A DNA stretch of 64,000 bases, taken from Scylla paramamosain (lineage: Eukaryota > Arthropoda > Malacostraca > Decapoda > Portunidae). A program made the translations under genes and the position numbers. Location: contig NC_087171.1 of assembly GCF_035594125.1 (NCBI RefSeq), positions 14,420,767-14,484,766 on the forward strand, given 5' to 3'. Positions 1 to 54,891 of the stretch are shown piece by piece (the first letter of the stretch is position 1; each line of letters starts with the position of its first letter). A model generated the notes under the pieces. It saw only the letters and a list, made by a program, of their open reading frames with translations. It was not told the origin of the DNA and ran no database searches.

Positions 1-12
1 CACGCACATATT

Positions 13-15
<3 letters not shown>

Positions 16-68
<53 letters not shown>
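16..68. repeat. (CA)n microsatellite at window start
   Basis: About 50 bp of CA in the intron upstream of the first exon seen; 69-465 holds no recognised exon. Confidence 0.9.
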
Positions 69-71
<3 letters not shown>

Positions 72-465
72 ATTAGTTGGGGTGGTGGTGGTAGTGGCGG
101 CGTAAGGTGGAGTGGACTGGAGTGGAGGTGGTACTTGAGTCCCGCCGGCAATTCTTTCATGTCATGGAGTTGTCTTAAAATATTCAAAGTGAAAGCATAA
201 AATATTTTTTCCCTCACGCTGGAGGATCGCTCGCGGCAATAGATCGTGACAACAAACTGACAACAAATGCTATTTTATTTTCCCATGACTGTAAAATAAT
301 ATGAAGCCAACACTTATGTACCTATTTGTAGATTTATCTGTATTCTGTTTCTAATCGTATTTGTTAATTAATTCTGCTATATATAAGTAAGTTTCGTTAG
401 CGGCGTCATCACTTGGCGTATTGGACCTGAACAGTTTAATGAGATGTTTCCTCTCCCACCCACAG

Positions 466-37892
<37,427 letters not shown>

Positions 37893-39599
37893 TAGACGAC
37901 CCCCAGGTAGAGTGAAGGTGAAGGTGGTGATGCACGCCGTCGGGGGGTGTGGCCTCAGGTGTGTTTCCAGGTATACAAAACATAATGTATCTTCGCCGTA
38001 AGTGGTTGTATGAATTCAGTAAGGCGTTGCTAATATTCCTAATGTTGTTTAGTTGTATTATTTTTTTGTTCCAAGGAATTGCTTTACTGCTTTTCCTATT
38101 GTGATACGAACCGCACGTAAGTCAGTGCTGAAGGCGACCAAAACCAAAGGTGCTTCAATCAAAGCTTCACCTCCTCCTCTCTCCCCTCCCATCACCTCAC
38201 CTCCCTCTGAAGGTGCCTGCGTGAGTTGTGAATCGACGCTTGTCTGGAAAACAAAAAAAACAAAAAAAGTAGGAAGTGAATTTTCGTGCTCGTCACACTT
38301 TGATAATACACAGCTTTAGAATTTGTATTGAAGTAATTAATTACGGTGATTTTTTTTTTTCCTTTCGAAAGTGTATGACTGTACATGAAAGTCATAAACA
38401 AACCGAAGATGAGTGTTGCTTAGTTCATAAGAATTGGTGTCCCGCGTACGGTCAAAGTGTGTGGTGTTCAGTGTAATGATTTGTTCTCCTGACGACGGTT
38501 GCAGCAGGGCGAGTGCTGTCAGATGGGTGCTCGTCCTCTTCTTTGTCATTGCTTTGAAATTGCTCCTCTGGTAAATGCAGACAATAATTTTGATTTGAAT
38601 TTGTAATCTTCAAAATTAAGCAGTATGTTCAAGTTATTATGTTTAAGTATATGATTAGCTCTTTATTTGTGTGTGCCTAATATGGGAACCACATTTAAAA
38701 GATAAGTTTTGTGATTCTTGCTCAACTGTGGGCGAAGCAGCAAGGCGGCGGCACCTCCAGCGCTGGCCAGGGCTCGGTGTGTGATGCAGCGGCGGGACCC
38801 TCGGTGAGGGGGAGGCTGCCGCGGCAAATCCAGTGCCCGGCGGTGCAAGAGCCAGTGTTGTTCACTAGTCGTGTGTGTGTCTTGGGAGACCAAACAGAAT
38901 GACCAAATGTACCGGGAAGGGCGTTGGTTGACGCTCTCAGGGGTCAACATGCCACTGCCTTTCTTTTTAGATGTAAGGTATGATTGATAGTTTTTGTTGA
39001 ATTTTATTTGATTTTTACGACTATTTTATACTCCAAGGACGGGAAGGAAGTCACATTATTTTGTAACACTTAATATAATGTAGCTTATCCGAGGCCAAAG
39101 TGTTTGTGATTGCGTGTATCTTTTATATAATCATTTAAAGTAAGGAAATTCTAATTTTAATTATTGTAGAGGGACAAGGAGCTGATTTCGATAAATCGTG
39201 ACGGAGAAACATCTCTGCTAAAGACGACTCGCTGCTGGCTGCTGGCCACCACCTGTACTGTAGATGCTGTCCCACCAGCAGCCGATGGGAAGCTGCCAGC
39301 TGCTTTCCTAGACCTGTCTGAACATGGAGACCAAATAAAAGGAGACTAATAGACAAGAGTGGTAATGCTGGTCATTGGGACAGGCTAGGGAGGGCCCACC
39401 GTGACGGGAACAAGCAGCCCCACGCAGCTGTCAGAGCGGCTAGGCGGGAGCGGCACAGCGCGGCAGGTTGGGGCATGGTGTGCCTCAAGGCCATGTTTTA
39501 GACTGTTTTGAGTTTTATTGAGGTGCTTGTTGTTTTCTTATTAAGTTATGGATTGAATGAGATAAGAGTATGTAGGGACATTCCAACCAATAGCCTTTA

Positions 39600-39635
<36 letters not shown>

Positions 39636-40300
39636 GTGATTTTTATTAATTTCCGTGCCTCGCCTGGGTGGAGCCGGGCAGTGTACTGGCAGAGTCATCT
39701 GGACTGGCATGACAAACTTGACTTGTATTCATCTCTGTTTCCTGACGTGGAGGTGGCGCTGCCATCCTCCAGTCCTCACCTCGATTCCTTTGAATGTATA
39801 AAGAGTAAGTCTGTGTACATATCATAGTGTTTGAAGCTGTAGGTGTGTGAGTGTCTCGTGCCGAGAACACTGTTGTTTCTCACCGCGCCTTCCCTTAACA
39901 CAGAGCGCCCTGTTCCTCGCCCTACTAAGTGCACTTTGATTGGTCATTCTGAAACAGCTGTAAACCTGTGTTTTCAGTAGATTACCAAAGTATATACCTA
40001 CCCTATAAACAAGATGCTTAGTCAGTTTTATGACACTGAAACACATCCACACCAATCATATTTTGTCATGAAATACTGATTTTTTATACATTTCATAATC
40101 ATCTAAGTCTGCCCCTTTCCGTGCTGGCTGGAACACACACACCTACACACTAAATAAGTGGCTGTGGCGCGGCGGGAGTAGCCGGGCGGGGTGTTAAGGG
40201 TGCGGGCGACGGGACTAATGACTGGCCTCAGTGATTACTGTGTGGGGTAAACTATGTTGTGCAGCAGCTGTTTTGTATCGGCCATATAAAATAAATAACT
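37893..40300 (+). other. Probable cadherin 3' UTR and downstream flank
   Basis: No coding sequence is supported here. AATAAA motifs occur at 39334-39339 (in accaaataaaagg) and 40290-40295, both on the + strand after the stop at 37892, so the 3' UTR could be 1.4 to 2.4 kb. The stretch also holds a GC-rich patch at about 38730-38850 and a short (CA)n at 39601-39632. The polyadenylation site is inferred only. Confidence 0.35.
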
Positions 40301-41627
40301 TTATTTATACAGTATAATTTTCCTTCCTTTACTGATTAGTTTTAGTTTTCAAGCAAGACAGCATCTCGTGGCCCTGAGGGACTCCTGAGGGTGTGTGTGT
40401 GCATCACGTGTGCTTGGCGATCTTCCTCTGCTGCCTGGTGAGAAAGTGTAAAGATAAAATTATTCAAAAGCAGTTGGTGTGAATAAGATTAATAAAGATT
40501 GTTTAGAAGCAGTCTAGAAAAATATGAATAAAAAGAGTATACAGAAGCAGTCCATGAAATAAAGACATTAAGTTATGCAGAAACCATTCACGAGTGTTTA
40601 ACTGATCAATTTGTCCAGAAAACGTGCATAAGAATAAAAAAAAAAAAAAAAATAGATAAATAAATAAATGTTTTGGTGCATTTACGTAATTTTATTTTAT
40701 TTTTATTTTTTCACGAATTGAACATTTTGCCAAGTTACAAGATGTTTACTCTTTCTTCCTTTCCCTCCACCGACTTGGTCTCCCCATATACCTTCCACCT
40801 TCCCTACGCTTTCCTTCCCCAACCTGCGCTTTTCAGGTCTCGCCCGTCTTCCCTATCCGGTTCTTCTCCACCCATCCAGTCGTTTCTCCCGTTAAAACCT
40901 GTTCTGCTAAGCCCCTATATTACATTAGTCTCAAGAACTAGAGAGAGAGAGAGAGAGAGAGAGAGACGCTGCTCCTCCGTCTTCGTGATGCATGACGTAA
41001 CGACGAGTGTTTCTTGGTCCTCGCTCACCATCTCTCTTCCTATAAATTTTCTCCACTTTTATAAAATTTTGGGTATTACGCGTGTGGCCTCTTGGCGCGG
41101 TGGTGGAGAAAGGCGGCACACACAGGCTGGAGGTGTTTGCTGTCGTTTATTTCACCGGGCATGGGTGTGCACGTGCTGCAGGAATACAATTACGAAAATG
41201 TATGCATTGCACATTCCAAGGCGCCGCGAAAAAGACCTCAACACCTCCCGCCTGCCGAATAATAAGAAAAGGCAAGAAGTGAAGAGGCTTTGCTGTGCTT
41301 GTTCCAGGACTAATTTGTATGCCACGTGGAGGCGCAGCGGTGATGAGAACCTTCGCGATAATTAGTGGACAAAGCTCATGAATTAAACGCTCTAAAGTTG
41401 GCTCCGAGGCGGATTATGTTAATGCGGCGTTTGTATTCCACTGCCTGCACGGACACGCGAGTCTTGCAATGAGACGCCGAAGAATGGGGACTCTTTAATC
41501 AATTAATAGATTATCTGCATAGACTCAGTTACTCGGCAAAATGCTACCAGTGAGCGCAAGGTGCAGACAGTAGTTCTCCAGGACAAAAGACTCCACTTGT
41601 ACAACTCACTGTGTGTTTGCCCCCATG

Positions 41628-41633
<6 letters not shown>

Positions 41634-41691
<58 letters not shown>

Positions 41692-41777
41692 AAGAAAGAG
41701 GAGTGCAGAATGGAGGAGGATATTGAGGGTCCTGGCAATAATTCGTATCTCTGAACATGTCACATTTTGTTTTTGCT

Positions 41778-41867
<90 letters not shown>

Positions 41868-41918
41868 TATTGTCCTGGCAATAATATGTATCTCTGAACA
41901 TGTCCTATATTTTTGCTT

Positions 41919-41990
<72 letters not shown>
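41634..41990. repeat. Three (GA)n arrays separated by duplicated spacer
   Basis: The spacers at about 41725-41778 and 41870-41920 are near-copies (CCTGGCAATAAT, GTATCTCTGAACATGTC, TTTTTGCTT). The whole block is thus a tandem duplication of spacer plus (GA)n with a period near 143 bp. Confidence 0.85.
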
Positions 41991-41992
<2 letters not shown>

Positions 41993-43724
41993 ACTTCACG
42001 TACTAAGTTCATTTTCCTATGATCCTCGTATATGGCAAATTAACATTCATGGAGCAACAGAGCCGTGGTACATAGTAGGAAAAACATTTACCAAGAAATT
42101 TGATAATGTGTAATGCATAAGACAATCGCATACTTAGGGTTCACTGTGGTGCTTCAGGTTTCGGAGACTCGAATGAACACCCAAAGCTTGAATCCCATGA
42201 AGCAGCTACGTTTCACTGTGCGCCGCGGAGTGATGGTGAGCGTGTGTGTCGAAACCGGAGATCAAATACTGACTTCTGGTCGGGACCTGCTTATACCACT
42301 GACATTTCCTCGTTAATGGCCCTTCAGTACAGTGTAGTAGAACACATAAATAGTGTCAGTGGTAAGAAAATAACTTCTTTAGCTAAGGTAATAATTGTTG
42401 CTGAGGCCGCCGTCCTGTTTGTCAGCCGGCAGGGGTCTGTAGTGAGGGACAGAGTTGCCAGTTTGTCTAAAAGTAAGTGATTGCTTCATTACTGTTTTCC
42501 TTGATCTTCAGGACTGATGTGTTTCAGGTGAGTGTTGTGACATGTCATGGTTATAGCAGATGCGTGTCACATATAACTTAGAACGTCTATCATAAGTCGT
42601 ATGTCATAAGTTATTACTAACATAGCCGTTTGCTTTATGTATAGAAGTTATCGATACAAAGGGCTGGCTCAGGAATGAACCCGAGCCAACTTTAGCATCA
42701 AGATCAAGTAGTCCGCTTTCTTGATTTCAAAAGCTGCTGTTTACTACTAATTTAAGTCTTCTATAATTTTTTCCTTCATTTTTATTTATTGGGAGAAGAG
42801 ACAGTGGATAAGATGGTAATTCCATCTTTAAAATACGGTAAATGTGATCCCGTAGGAGCGCCTCAGTGTAAACGAAAATAGTTTTCAAATGGCTTGGTGG
42901 CAAGGATGGCTTTCTCGACGAATCCGAAGTCCATCACTACTGCACAACTGGATTTTCTCAGTAGATTTTGCCAGCAGCAAGGTATCTAAATATTATGATC
43001 ACCTTCAATAAAGGCCTAAGTGGATTTCTCCATTCTTTCACTCTTTAAGGCGAATACTGTTCAACTTGGCAGTTGATGGTCCGAGTTGGTATTGCAAAAT
43101 TATCCGAGTTGGCTCACCAGGTGGCACGAGTCGGTAATAGTGAATGGTCCGAGTTGGCAATGGACCGAGTTGGATGCACATATGTAAGGCTTTCTTCAAT
43201 ACATGGGTGACAAAGAGAGTACCTGCACAATCTAAATAATAATATCTAAGGAATTCCTTGTCACTAAGTTAATACGTCCTATCTGGGTAAATAATTCCTT
43301 CGTGAATACGGCCCCAGTTATCTCATTTTTTTCCTACGAGGCAGACTGGGCGACACTGCCACCTTTCATTTTCCAACAAACTCTTGCTGGCATTTTTCCT
43401 CCACGTAGGGAGCTCGCGGCACCTTCCATAGTCAGTCACTCCAGCCTTTCCCCCTTCCCTATATAAGCCTCACAGGCTCTTGTTCTCATGCAATGGCAAA
43501 CACGACATGGTCTCTTCTGTGTCATGTCGCTTCTTTACATGGCTGGGTGGGAGGGGAAGGCCTGGGAGGTAGTTTTGTAAGTCTCTTGTTACTAATCCAT
43601 CAAGAAAGGAAAGAGGATATCGTAAAGGGGGATTTAAGAGTGAAATACGATGGTGTCATTGCATTAGTTGGGTTGCTTTAGTTAAGGTGAAGTAAATACG
43701 TATAAGTTGATAAGCAGGGAAGGA

Positions 43725-43737
43725 TTCTCTCTCTCTG

Positions 43738-43789
<52 letters not shown>

Positions 43790-43790
43790 G

Positions 43791-43861
<71 letters not shown>
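43725..43861. repeat. (CT)n microsatellite
   Basis: About 135 bp of CT with TGT and TT interruptions. Confidence 0.9.
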
Positions 43862-43868
<7 letters not shown>

Positions 43869-44017
43869 GCTTTTATTGTGTCCTTTTATAAAGATAGCAT
43901 GTCCGCCTTTTCTCTAAGTTTAATATGGACATCTGGTAAGAATACATTGCTATACAGAAAAGTAATAAATAAAAGTATTAAAGTTTTTATTTAAACAGGC
44001 AAATAAGTGAGAACAGA

Positions 44018-44152
<135 letters not shown>

Positions 44153-45764
44153 ATCTGTTGACCCTGAATGGCAGGTTTCATTTTCCTGGTGTCGACAGTG
44201 TCATGCAGCGCTGTTATGCGTTTTCATCGCTGTAAGGGAAGTGAGAGACGAAAGGAAGGTGACTGATGGCGATAGTTCTCCTGGGAAGGTGAAGGTGAGG
44301 AGCAGTGCAGCATTGTCACAGCTCACGGGGAATGCATCTGTTACAACAGCAAACGCATAAAGTTCGTCATGGAAGCGAGGCACTGGGAGAGAATGGGTCA
44401 AAAGGAAAAGGTTATCATGTCTGCGAAGAGTTTCATATGTAATCCCACCCGAGAGGAAGAGCAATCCTCAATCCAGACTTCTCGTATTAAAAGTTACTGT
44501 AAAAGTCGCAGCTTGTTGCCATTGCAAATATGTTGCAGATTACCTTTTGACAGAAAAAAAGTTGAAAAAATAACAGAATTTCTTGCAATGTAGCGGACCT
44601 TGCTCGCGTAGCGGGGCGAGCAGTGTTGACACAGCGATGAACGATGGTCCCTTTATGTTACATGTATAAGAGACTGTACACGGTCCAAAAAATATGTATG
44701 TGCAGTATGTAATGAAGGCAAAACTGGTAGCTGAGTAATATCTCTTTTTAAAGATTTCAGTTTGTATAAAATAACGATAAATAGTAGTTTTTAAGAGTTT
44801 ATCATTGAAACGAACGAAGGCCAACATTTGCGTTAGTAAAGCTGATGAAATATCAATTATAATAAGGTCTTTTTAGTAAACTGTTTTGAAAAATATGTAC
44901 ATCCAGTTATCAAATTTAAAGAATGTGTTGCAAAAAAAAAAGTTGAAAATATTTAATCACACATTATAATGAATGATTATATAATCAATTATAATGAATA
45001 GTAAGTATTTTTATTGTTTCACAGCTTCGGCCTCCCGGTAATATAGTCATTGTCAGTATAATCGAGTAACCTGCCGAACGCACCTCTGTTTGAACGCTTC
45101 ACTCAGTGCTAAGTCCTCTGATATGCTGAGTCTCGTTACAAAACCTGACAATTGGTAGAGTATAAGACTGAGCCAAAACGCTAAACGCAGAAGTGGACGC
45201 TAAAAGTTACTCGACTTCTGACCACAACTGTATCACACTGAGCAGGTAAGGTTAGCTTGCCGTGTTGCGCGAGTTGATAAACCAAGAAAAACGTGACTAA
45301 GGAACCATTCGAGGCATTGTCTTTGGCTGCTTAGCTTACTGGGATGTAGTTTATTCTGGAGACGTAGAAATATTGTATTCTTGTTTTGTGACGTGAATAC
45401 CTGAAAGAGAACCCGCTAAAACTTAGAAAAATACTTTAGTCATTCCTATCACATCGTCTTCCATCCCATCCCCTTCCCATTTGTCCCTGCTCCCTCAGTC
45501 TCTCCCAGCTATTCACAGGTGTTTAGGGATGGGGAGGAAGAGGGTGAAACAAAGGTAGCTAAATTATTTTCTTGGTGCTGCGGAGGATGGAGTGGGACGA
45601 TGTTGGAGAGAGAACGAAATGATGGTGGAAAGAAATCACTGGCTATGAGGTTTTCCGGCTCAATGACTTTGAAACAAGGCAACTTTTTTTTTTTTAGTTT
45701 ATGAAGAAAAATTGTGTAAAAAGAAAACTTCAAGTCATTTCATCATTGTTTTCTGTAGATTATT

Positions 45765-45832
<68 letters not shown>

Positions 45833-46405
45833 TGTTTTAGTATGCTTATGGATCATGTTCGTTTCTGCATCTTCAAATGAATAAGTAATCTAGAAAATTT
45901 AAGTTCATGAAAGAAAAATGCGTGAAGGAGCTTTCTATCCATTATTTCATCACTGTTATAATATACTTCGCCGGAAAAAAAAAGACCTCTTAAAGAAGCT
46001 CTGATATGTTTATAAATTACGTTGCTTGTTTCTGCACCCTCACATTAACCATTTTCACATAAATTTTAGACATTCTTTTAAGTGGTGTAAGTTTGAACAT
46101 TTTCCTTTTAACTTGCATCTTAATATGAAAAAAGACGAGGAGTTTGAGCAATACACACACGTTCTTCCTGAATAATTCTTCTACATGGTGTTTATATTAT
46201 ATGATTCAGTCACTGCAGATAACAAATATATCATTGGAAGTAATGCAGGAAGAATGGTTATAAATATACTGCAATATATGTTTTGCTAAAGGGTTGAAAG
46301 TTGCAATAGTTATGCTGATAATAGTTGTAGTAATAATGTTAATAACTGCTAGAACAACAACAACAACAGCAACAACAATAATGAGTAATGGTATCTATAG
46401 AAAGT

Positions 46406-46454
<49 letters not shown>

Positions 46455-46688
46455 TAAAAAAACTGCATTACAGATAACACACACACACACATACATACAA
46501 ATAAAAAACTGCATTACAGATATTAGATGCGGCCACAGGGAAAATAACAAATATTTATTCGTGTTGCGCCACGCAATATTTTATTCCTCGGTGCGGCCTG
46601 ACGTGTTCTGTGACTCGCCTGGGAAGCCTTACTGGGCAATGGACATGCTTAGGCTTTCGCTTACGGGGCCATCTCACCTCATTGCTGC

Positions 46689-46790
46689 GGCGCCAAACAC
46701 TCTTCAACCAATTAATCGCTCGTTGTATCGGCGCCAAACACTCTTCAACCAATTAATCGCTCGTTGTATCGGCGCCAAACACTCTTCAGT
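46689..46790. repeat. 41-bp tandem repeat, about 2.5 copies
   Basis: Units start GGCGCCAAACACTCTTCAAC at 46689, 46730 and 46771. The first two are identical over 41 bp; the third diverges after CTCTTCA. Confidence 0.9.
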
Positions 46791-47809
46791 CAGTCAGTCG
46801 CTTTTATACGTACATAAGGAATACCCTATCACATTCTAATGAGTTTCGTGAGGCTTACAACTTCGAGGCATGCAGTGAAACGTTTGATCTCTTGACTGTT
46901 GATAAATTTTCAGAGTACTTCAACAGAAAGAAAATATACAAGTAAAACATCACGTAGAGAAGCACTCGTACATAAATACCTAGGGCAGTAATTTAAAAAA
47001 CTAGTTAAGGGATAAGTATTAAAAAAATGAAGAAAAATGTAATATTATCTACTGAATACTCAGATTTTTTCAGCGCTGCTCGTATATACATTTAAAATAA
47101 CTCTTTGTTTATGCTTAAAAAAAAAAAAAAAAAAAATACCGCGTGGGCAAACAGTCGTTGCGGGAAATTAAGGGAAAACAAACATCAAAGTTGCCATAAC
47201 ATGTTTGAGGTCTAGGAGAAAAAAATCATAATTACTCTGGTATGGAATGCACGACTGCACGACACTTTTTAGTAGTCAGGGACCACGTAGGCCTATCAGA
47301 TGGACTTTGCTTTGGTCTTAGGTAGCACACTGTCAGTCTGGAGGCAAAGCTAGAGAGACAAGACTAAGGCGGTTTGGTTAGTACAGTGGACAGATGGGGA
47401 ATGCATGGGCAGGAGGATGCAGAAAGGTACACAGGAGGCAGGAAGAGAGGAAATTCATGAGAAGAGATGTGCTGAAGGAAGACATGAGTAAGATAGATAT
47501 TAAAAAAAAAAAAGACAGACATAGATGAGGGTAAGGTGAAGAGTGATCCGCAGTGGGGAGTGGCGAACCAGAATAGAGCAAGAATAGAAGACAAGACCAA
47601 CATGACTCAACAATCACGACCCCTATTAGAGTAGCCAGACCAGACGTGAACAGCCGAGGGAAGAAAGGGTTGATGTACCGAGGTGATGATGATGAGGTGC
47701 TTCATATGAGCCAGGTTACCTTCAGTTTGTTGCTGTATGTGTGTCATACTTCCTGTTGTTTTATATGTATTTTGTGATTCTACGTATAGTCAGTGAATTT
47801 TACCTGTCT

Positions 47810-50260
<2,451 letters not shown>

Positions 50261-50707
50261 TGTGTATTCGGTACTTGAGGAACGGCTGGTAGCATCTCTG
50301 TGTCTCTCTCCCTCCTCACCCCGCCGCTTATTGCCTGGAGGTGTAGCGCAGGTAATCTCGAATCGAGAGCACCAGCTGACGGGAAAACGCCCTCTAGGGA
50401 ATTCGTGGCAAGGTGGAGAGGGAAAGGGAAGTGTCCTGTCTTAAAAGCGAGGCAGTTGAGCTTTTTTTGGGTGCGTTTATTTATTTATTTTTTGGGAGGG
50501 GGCAAATTGACTGGCAGTTTATTTTTTTTTGTCTCTCTCTTGTTTTTGTTTTGTAAAGTGGTTGGTGTAGTTTGGTGTAGTTGGTGTAATATTTTTAGTT
50601 TGGTTTTTGGTCTATTTCTTAATAGCTAAATTGCTGTTCCATTCTCTCTCTCTCTTCTCTCTCTCTCTCTCATCTTCTCTCTCTCTCTCTCTCTCTCTCT
50701 CCTCTCA

Positions 50708-50780
<73 letters not shown>

Positions 50781-51341
50781 AAAAAAAAAAAAAAAAAGTG
50801 TGCGGTTAAAAGCTCCCATTAAAGTTATGTCCAGCTTTTATTCACCGTACATTTAGATTTACGTATGAACGGGTAGATGCATAGGAATATAATGTGCAAT
50901 GCTTTGAAACTGACTAATCTGCAACTATTTAATTATGATGCTATTAATTCATAAGGGTATCTTTCCTGCCTGAGTGCCTGTTTTTGTATTTGAGTGCCTG
51001 TTTTGTATTATTTTAAACCTTATGTATATGTTGGAGGTGGAGGTGAAAAGAGACAGGTGTTATGAGGCGAGTTTATGCCCGACTAGTTTCCCGACGGAAG
51101 AAGCATCAGCGAAACTAGTCCAGTAGTAGTAGTTCCAGAGGCGCAGAAGGAATGCAGTGGTGGAAAGCAGCGTGGTAGCGTTCTTGGTACCTTGGTTGTC
51201 TATGTGATGTCAGCTTGTTGACGTCAGGGAAGAAGATAGCATTGTTATTGACGTCCTCGAGGCCCAGGTCACCGGGAAGGCATATAAAAATGTACCTCCC
51301 CCAAGCTGTCGTTTAATTAGAACCGACTGTCTGTATTCTCG

Positions 51342-51443
<102 letters not shown>

Positions 51444-52148
51444 ATTTCCTTGTTCTCTTCCTCCTCCTCCTGCTCCTCTTCCTCCTACAAATTATCTTCC
51501 TGTAATCAACTCTTTCTTGTCTCTTTCTTTGTCCTTCTACATTTCCTATGCACAGATATTTCGTTTTCCTCCTCCTCCTCCTCCTCCTCCTCTGCCTCCT
51601 CCTTCTCTTACTTCTTGTCCTCCTCTTCAAATTACCTTCCTTTACCGTGCGTAGTCTTCACCAACCTTTCCTTCACGACGTGCAATCAAGGCAGTACAAA
51701 AAAAAAGATGAGAAAAAAAGAGAAAAAAAAAACTATTTCCTATAAACTACGTAAGAAGCTTCAGTCGGTTTGCTAAAGTACAGATGTAATTATTATAACG
51801 CTGAAATGCTGAAAATTTATGGTGATTCGTAAAATATCCCCACGTGTGTACTTTCATACATGTAGTTTAGTGTGCCGTAAGAAACGCTGTCTGCAGGATC
51901 TTCCTACTAATAGCGTTCTTACATGGAGCGCTGTGTTTTACTGGGCTGCTTGTCATCCAGGAGTGTTAGTACGAGTTGAATCCTTGGCACGTGAACTAAG
52001 TAACGTTGGGTGTAATGTATTGCAATAGCGAGTGAAGTGAGGGGAGGAAAAGGGAGTGCAATTGGTGAAGAGAAGATAAGATTGTGATTAGAGAGAGGAG
52101 AGAGAGAGAAAGAGTGAAGAGAGAGAGAGAGAGAGAGAGAAGAGAGAG

Positions 52149-52194
<46 letters not shown>

Positions 52195-53415
52195 ACACGA
52201 AAGGATGGAGAGAAAGGAAATGCAAGAGACTGCTGCTGGTAATGAGAAGGGAAGGGAAGGAAGAGAGAAGAAAAAAAAAATGGAGGGAGGGAGGGAGAAA
52301 GATGAGATTGGGAAATGAACTGATGAAACTCCTGAATGACGACCTAATTTGAAGTCCTTGTTTTATCTAGTCTGTTATCTGCCTTTTGCTTCGTCCCTCC
52401 TCGTGATGGAAGACTGCGCCGCTACCTCCGTGTTCAAGCTGAGTACCTAGAAATGTGCTCTGCTGATTTCTGTTCGTATTATTTGCATTATCTGTTGTAG
52501 TGCACATATTGTCGGCTTGTTATCAACCTCAGGTAGTTTGCAGAGAAAGTTGCCCCGGTGTTCGCGCCGCCACGCACCTAAGTGACTGTACGAGTATGGA
52601 GAGTATTGCTAAATATTTCGTTGTTTTATTCTGACTTCAACATTTTGGCTCTATTTCTTTAGCGACTATCACCTGAACGGGGACTTTTTATTAATTAATT
52701 TTGTTGCTCTTGACCAGTACCCTCCCCCCCCCCAAAAAAAAGGGCTTTACCGGATTTTTTTTGGTTTTCACGGTTCTTTTTTTTGTGTGTGTGTGTGTGA
52801 TAACGGTCATAATTTAATAAGGATTCTGCACACACTTGAAAAACCCAAGTATGTTTTTTAAGGAACGATGCTGCCAGATGTACGAAAGCAACGACAGTTA
52901 AAATTAGTACACACACACACAAACAAAGGAACAAAAAGGAAAAACAAACAAAATAAATCAAATAAATCTTGTCCTGGAACCCACAATGTAGCTTCTTTGC
53001 CAACACGAGTCATGACGCTTTCAAAATACTCACAACCAGTAAGTGAAAAGGTTATACTTACATGGCGGCGGCTGTACATACAACTTCGTGGGATTGGAAA
53101 GCAAATACACTATAGGAGGACAGGTCGTGTTCGCCTCAAGACCTTGTATGAAAGAACCATCCTCTCCAGCACATGGTTCACTCAGATATTTATTGGAATG
53201 TTCTTTTTCCTTTCATCTCGGCCACGGCAGGGAAATGGAATAAAGACGTCAAATTGGAAGTAGAAGCCTGAGGAAAAAAAGAAATAAAAACTGAAGGGCT
53301 GTATACAAATAATCAATCGTGTGCCATAAAAAAGAAGCTGGTTTGAATTGGTTAGGTTACGTTAGGTTAGCCTCTCTGTTTGTCTGTCTGTCTCTGGTTG
53401 TGTGTCTTTGTTTGT

Positions 53416-53513
<98 letters not shown>

Positions 53514-53678
53514 AATTTCTTCAGTGCTCTCTCGCTCCCTACACACGTTGCTGCCTTCCCTGGTGTTCCCACGACAAAAGAAAACACCTGAGGTATCTGT
53601 ATAAACGCAATTCAATTGATAGCAATGCGTAACAGGCCATCAGCACAACATAGGTGAAAGCTTGACCCGAGAGGTACA

Positions 53679-53696
53679 CGCGCGCGCGCGCGCGCA

Positions 53697-53792
<96 letters not shown>
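53679..53792. repeat. (CG)n-(CA)n alternating purine-pyrimidine run
   Basis: About 20 bp of CGCG followed by about 90 bp of CA with one break: continuous alternating purine-pyrimidine, the kind of sequence able to adopt Z-DNA. Confidence 0.88.
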
Positions 53793-53793
<1 letters not shown>

Positions 53794-54185
53794 ATTAATG
53801 GCCGTAATTCTGTACTGAAGCGATTGATCACAACGTTTATTTTTGTCAGATATTTGTCCAATCACCACTCGAGGCGGCGCGGCGCCCACGCCTATGTGGT
53901 TCTTTAGTGGTCTTATTAGTGCGTAGATGAAAATAGTCTGGGTGTGGAGCCAAATGAAGTGTTCAGGCAATGGCCTTGTTAATTAACGTTGATTACCTTC
54001 ACGGGGACATTCCAGGAGAGAGTGAGTGTCCTTGCTAATGTATTTTTTTTTTTTTTTTTTTTTTGCAGATTCTGTCGATATACGCAGATCATGAGTCGCC
54101 TATGAAGTCATTCACACAATAAACCACCAGCCAGTGTTCCTTACTCTTCTTCCCACGATACTTTCAGCACCTGAGGCGTCTTCGT

Positions 54186-54262
54186 GATGCGGTGGTGCAG
54201 TGCTTAACCAATCTCCGGGAGTCCCATGGCGGGGATTCCAGTCTCTGTTCGGGTTGGCGGCA
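54186..54262 (+). mobile_element. tRNA-derived SINE head (candidate)
   Basis: TGGTGCAGTGCTTAACC resembles an A box and GGGGATTCCAGTCTC a B box about 30 nt later. Only the promoter boxes are recognisable. Confidence 0.3.
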
Positions 54263-54891
54263 CACAAAGTACCTAGTTATATGGCACTGTATACAAATAG
54301 CTGCTTTAAAACATCTAGTGGATATGGAAACCCTAAAAACAAACTCGGCTTAATCGTCTCTCAGAGGTATAATAATGATTACAAAAAAGAAGCCATTTAA
54401 TTCCAGAAGTGGCTTGATATTCTGCTCTTTATTGATTCATGAAGCAGGAAGGTGGCAACATAGGAGAAAAAAAAAAAAAGAAGGGGGGGGGCTGCGTTTA
54501 CTGACTGTACCGTACATAGAAGGAGACGATAAAGTTAAGATGATGTTTTTATTCTTAGATTAACAACATGGACAGCAGAGGGACGAAAGACATTGTAGAT
54601 TCATTCCCTCACGAATTATTCAATAGAAATAGCTCCTGATTAAAAAAAGAAAAAGGAAAATAATTGGTAATCAAGATGCCATAGTCCAAGAAGAATATTT
54701 TCCCAACAGGATACGATGCAAAGGGGTAAGGAGGTTAAGCCGATTATAGTATTTCTGTTCCTGACACTTAACTTCTTCACGGATGTAAGAATGTTGGGGA
54801 TGTTGGTAATGCCTGAGCGCGGGCCAGATCCGTCTCCGCACCCTGCACGAAACCCGGACGCAGGAAGTCGCGGTGGCCGTGGCAAAGACCA

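Noticed and set aside
40673..41365. Open frame of about 230 codons downstream of the cadherin
   Set aside because: Starts at a non-ATG codon, crosses a (GA)n repeat, and shows no recognisable domain.
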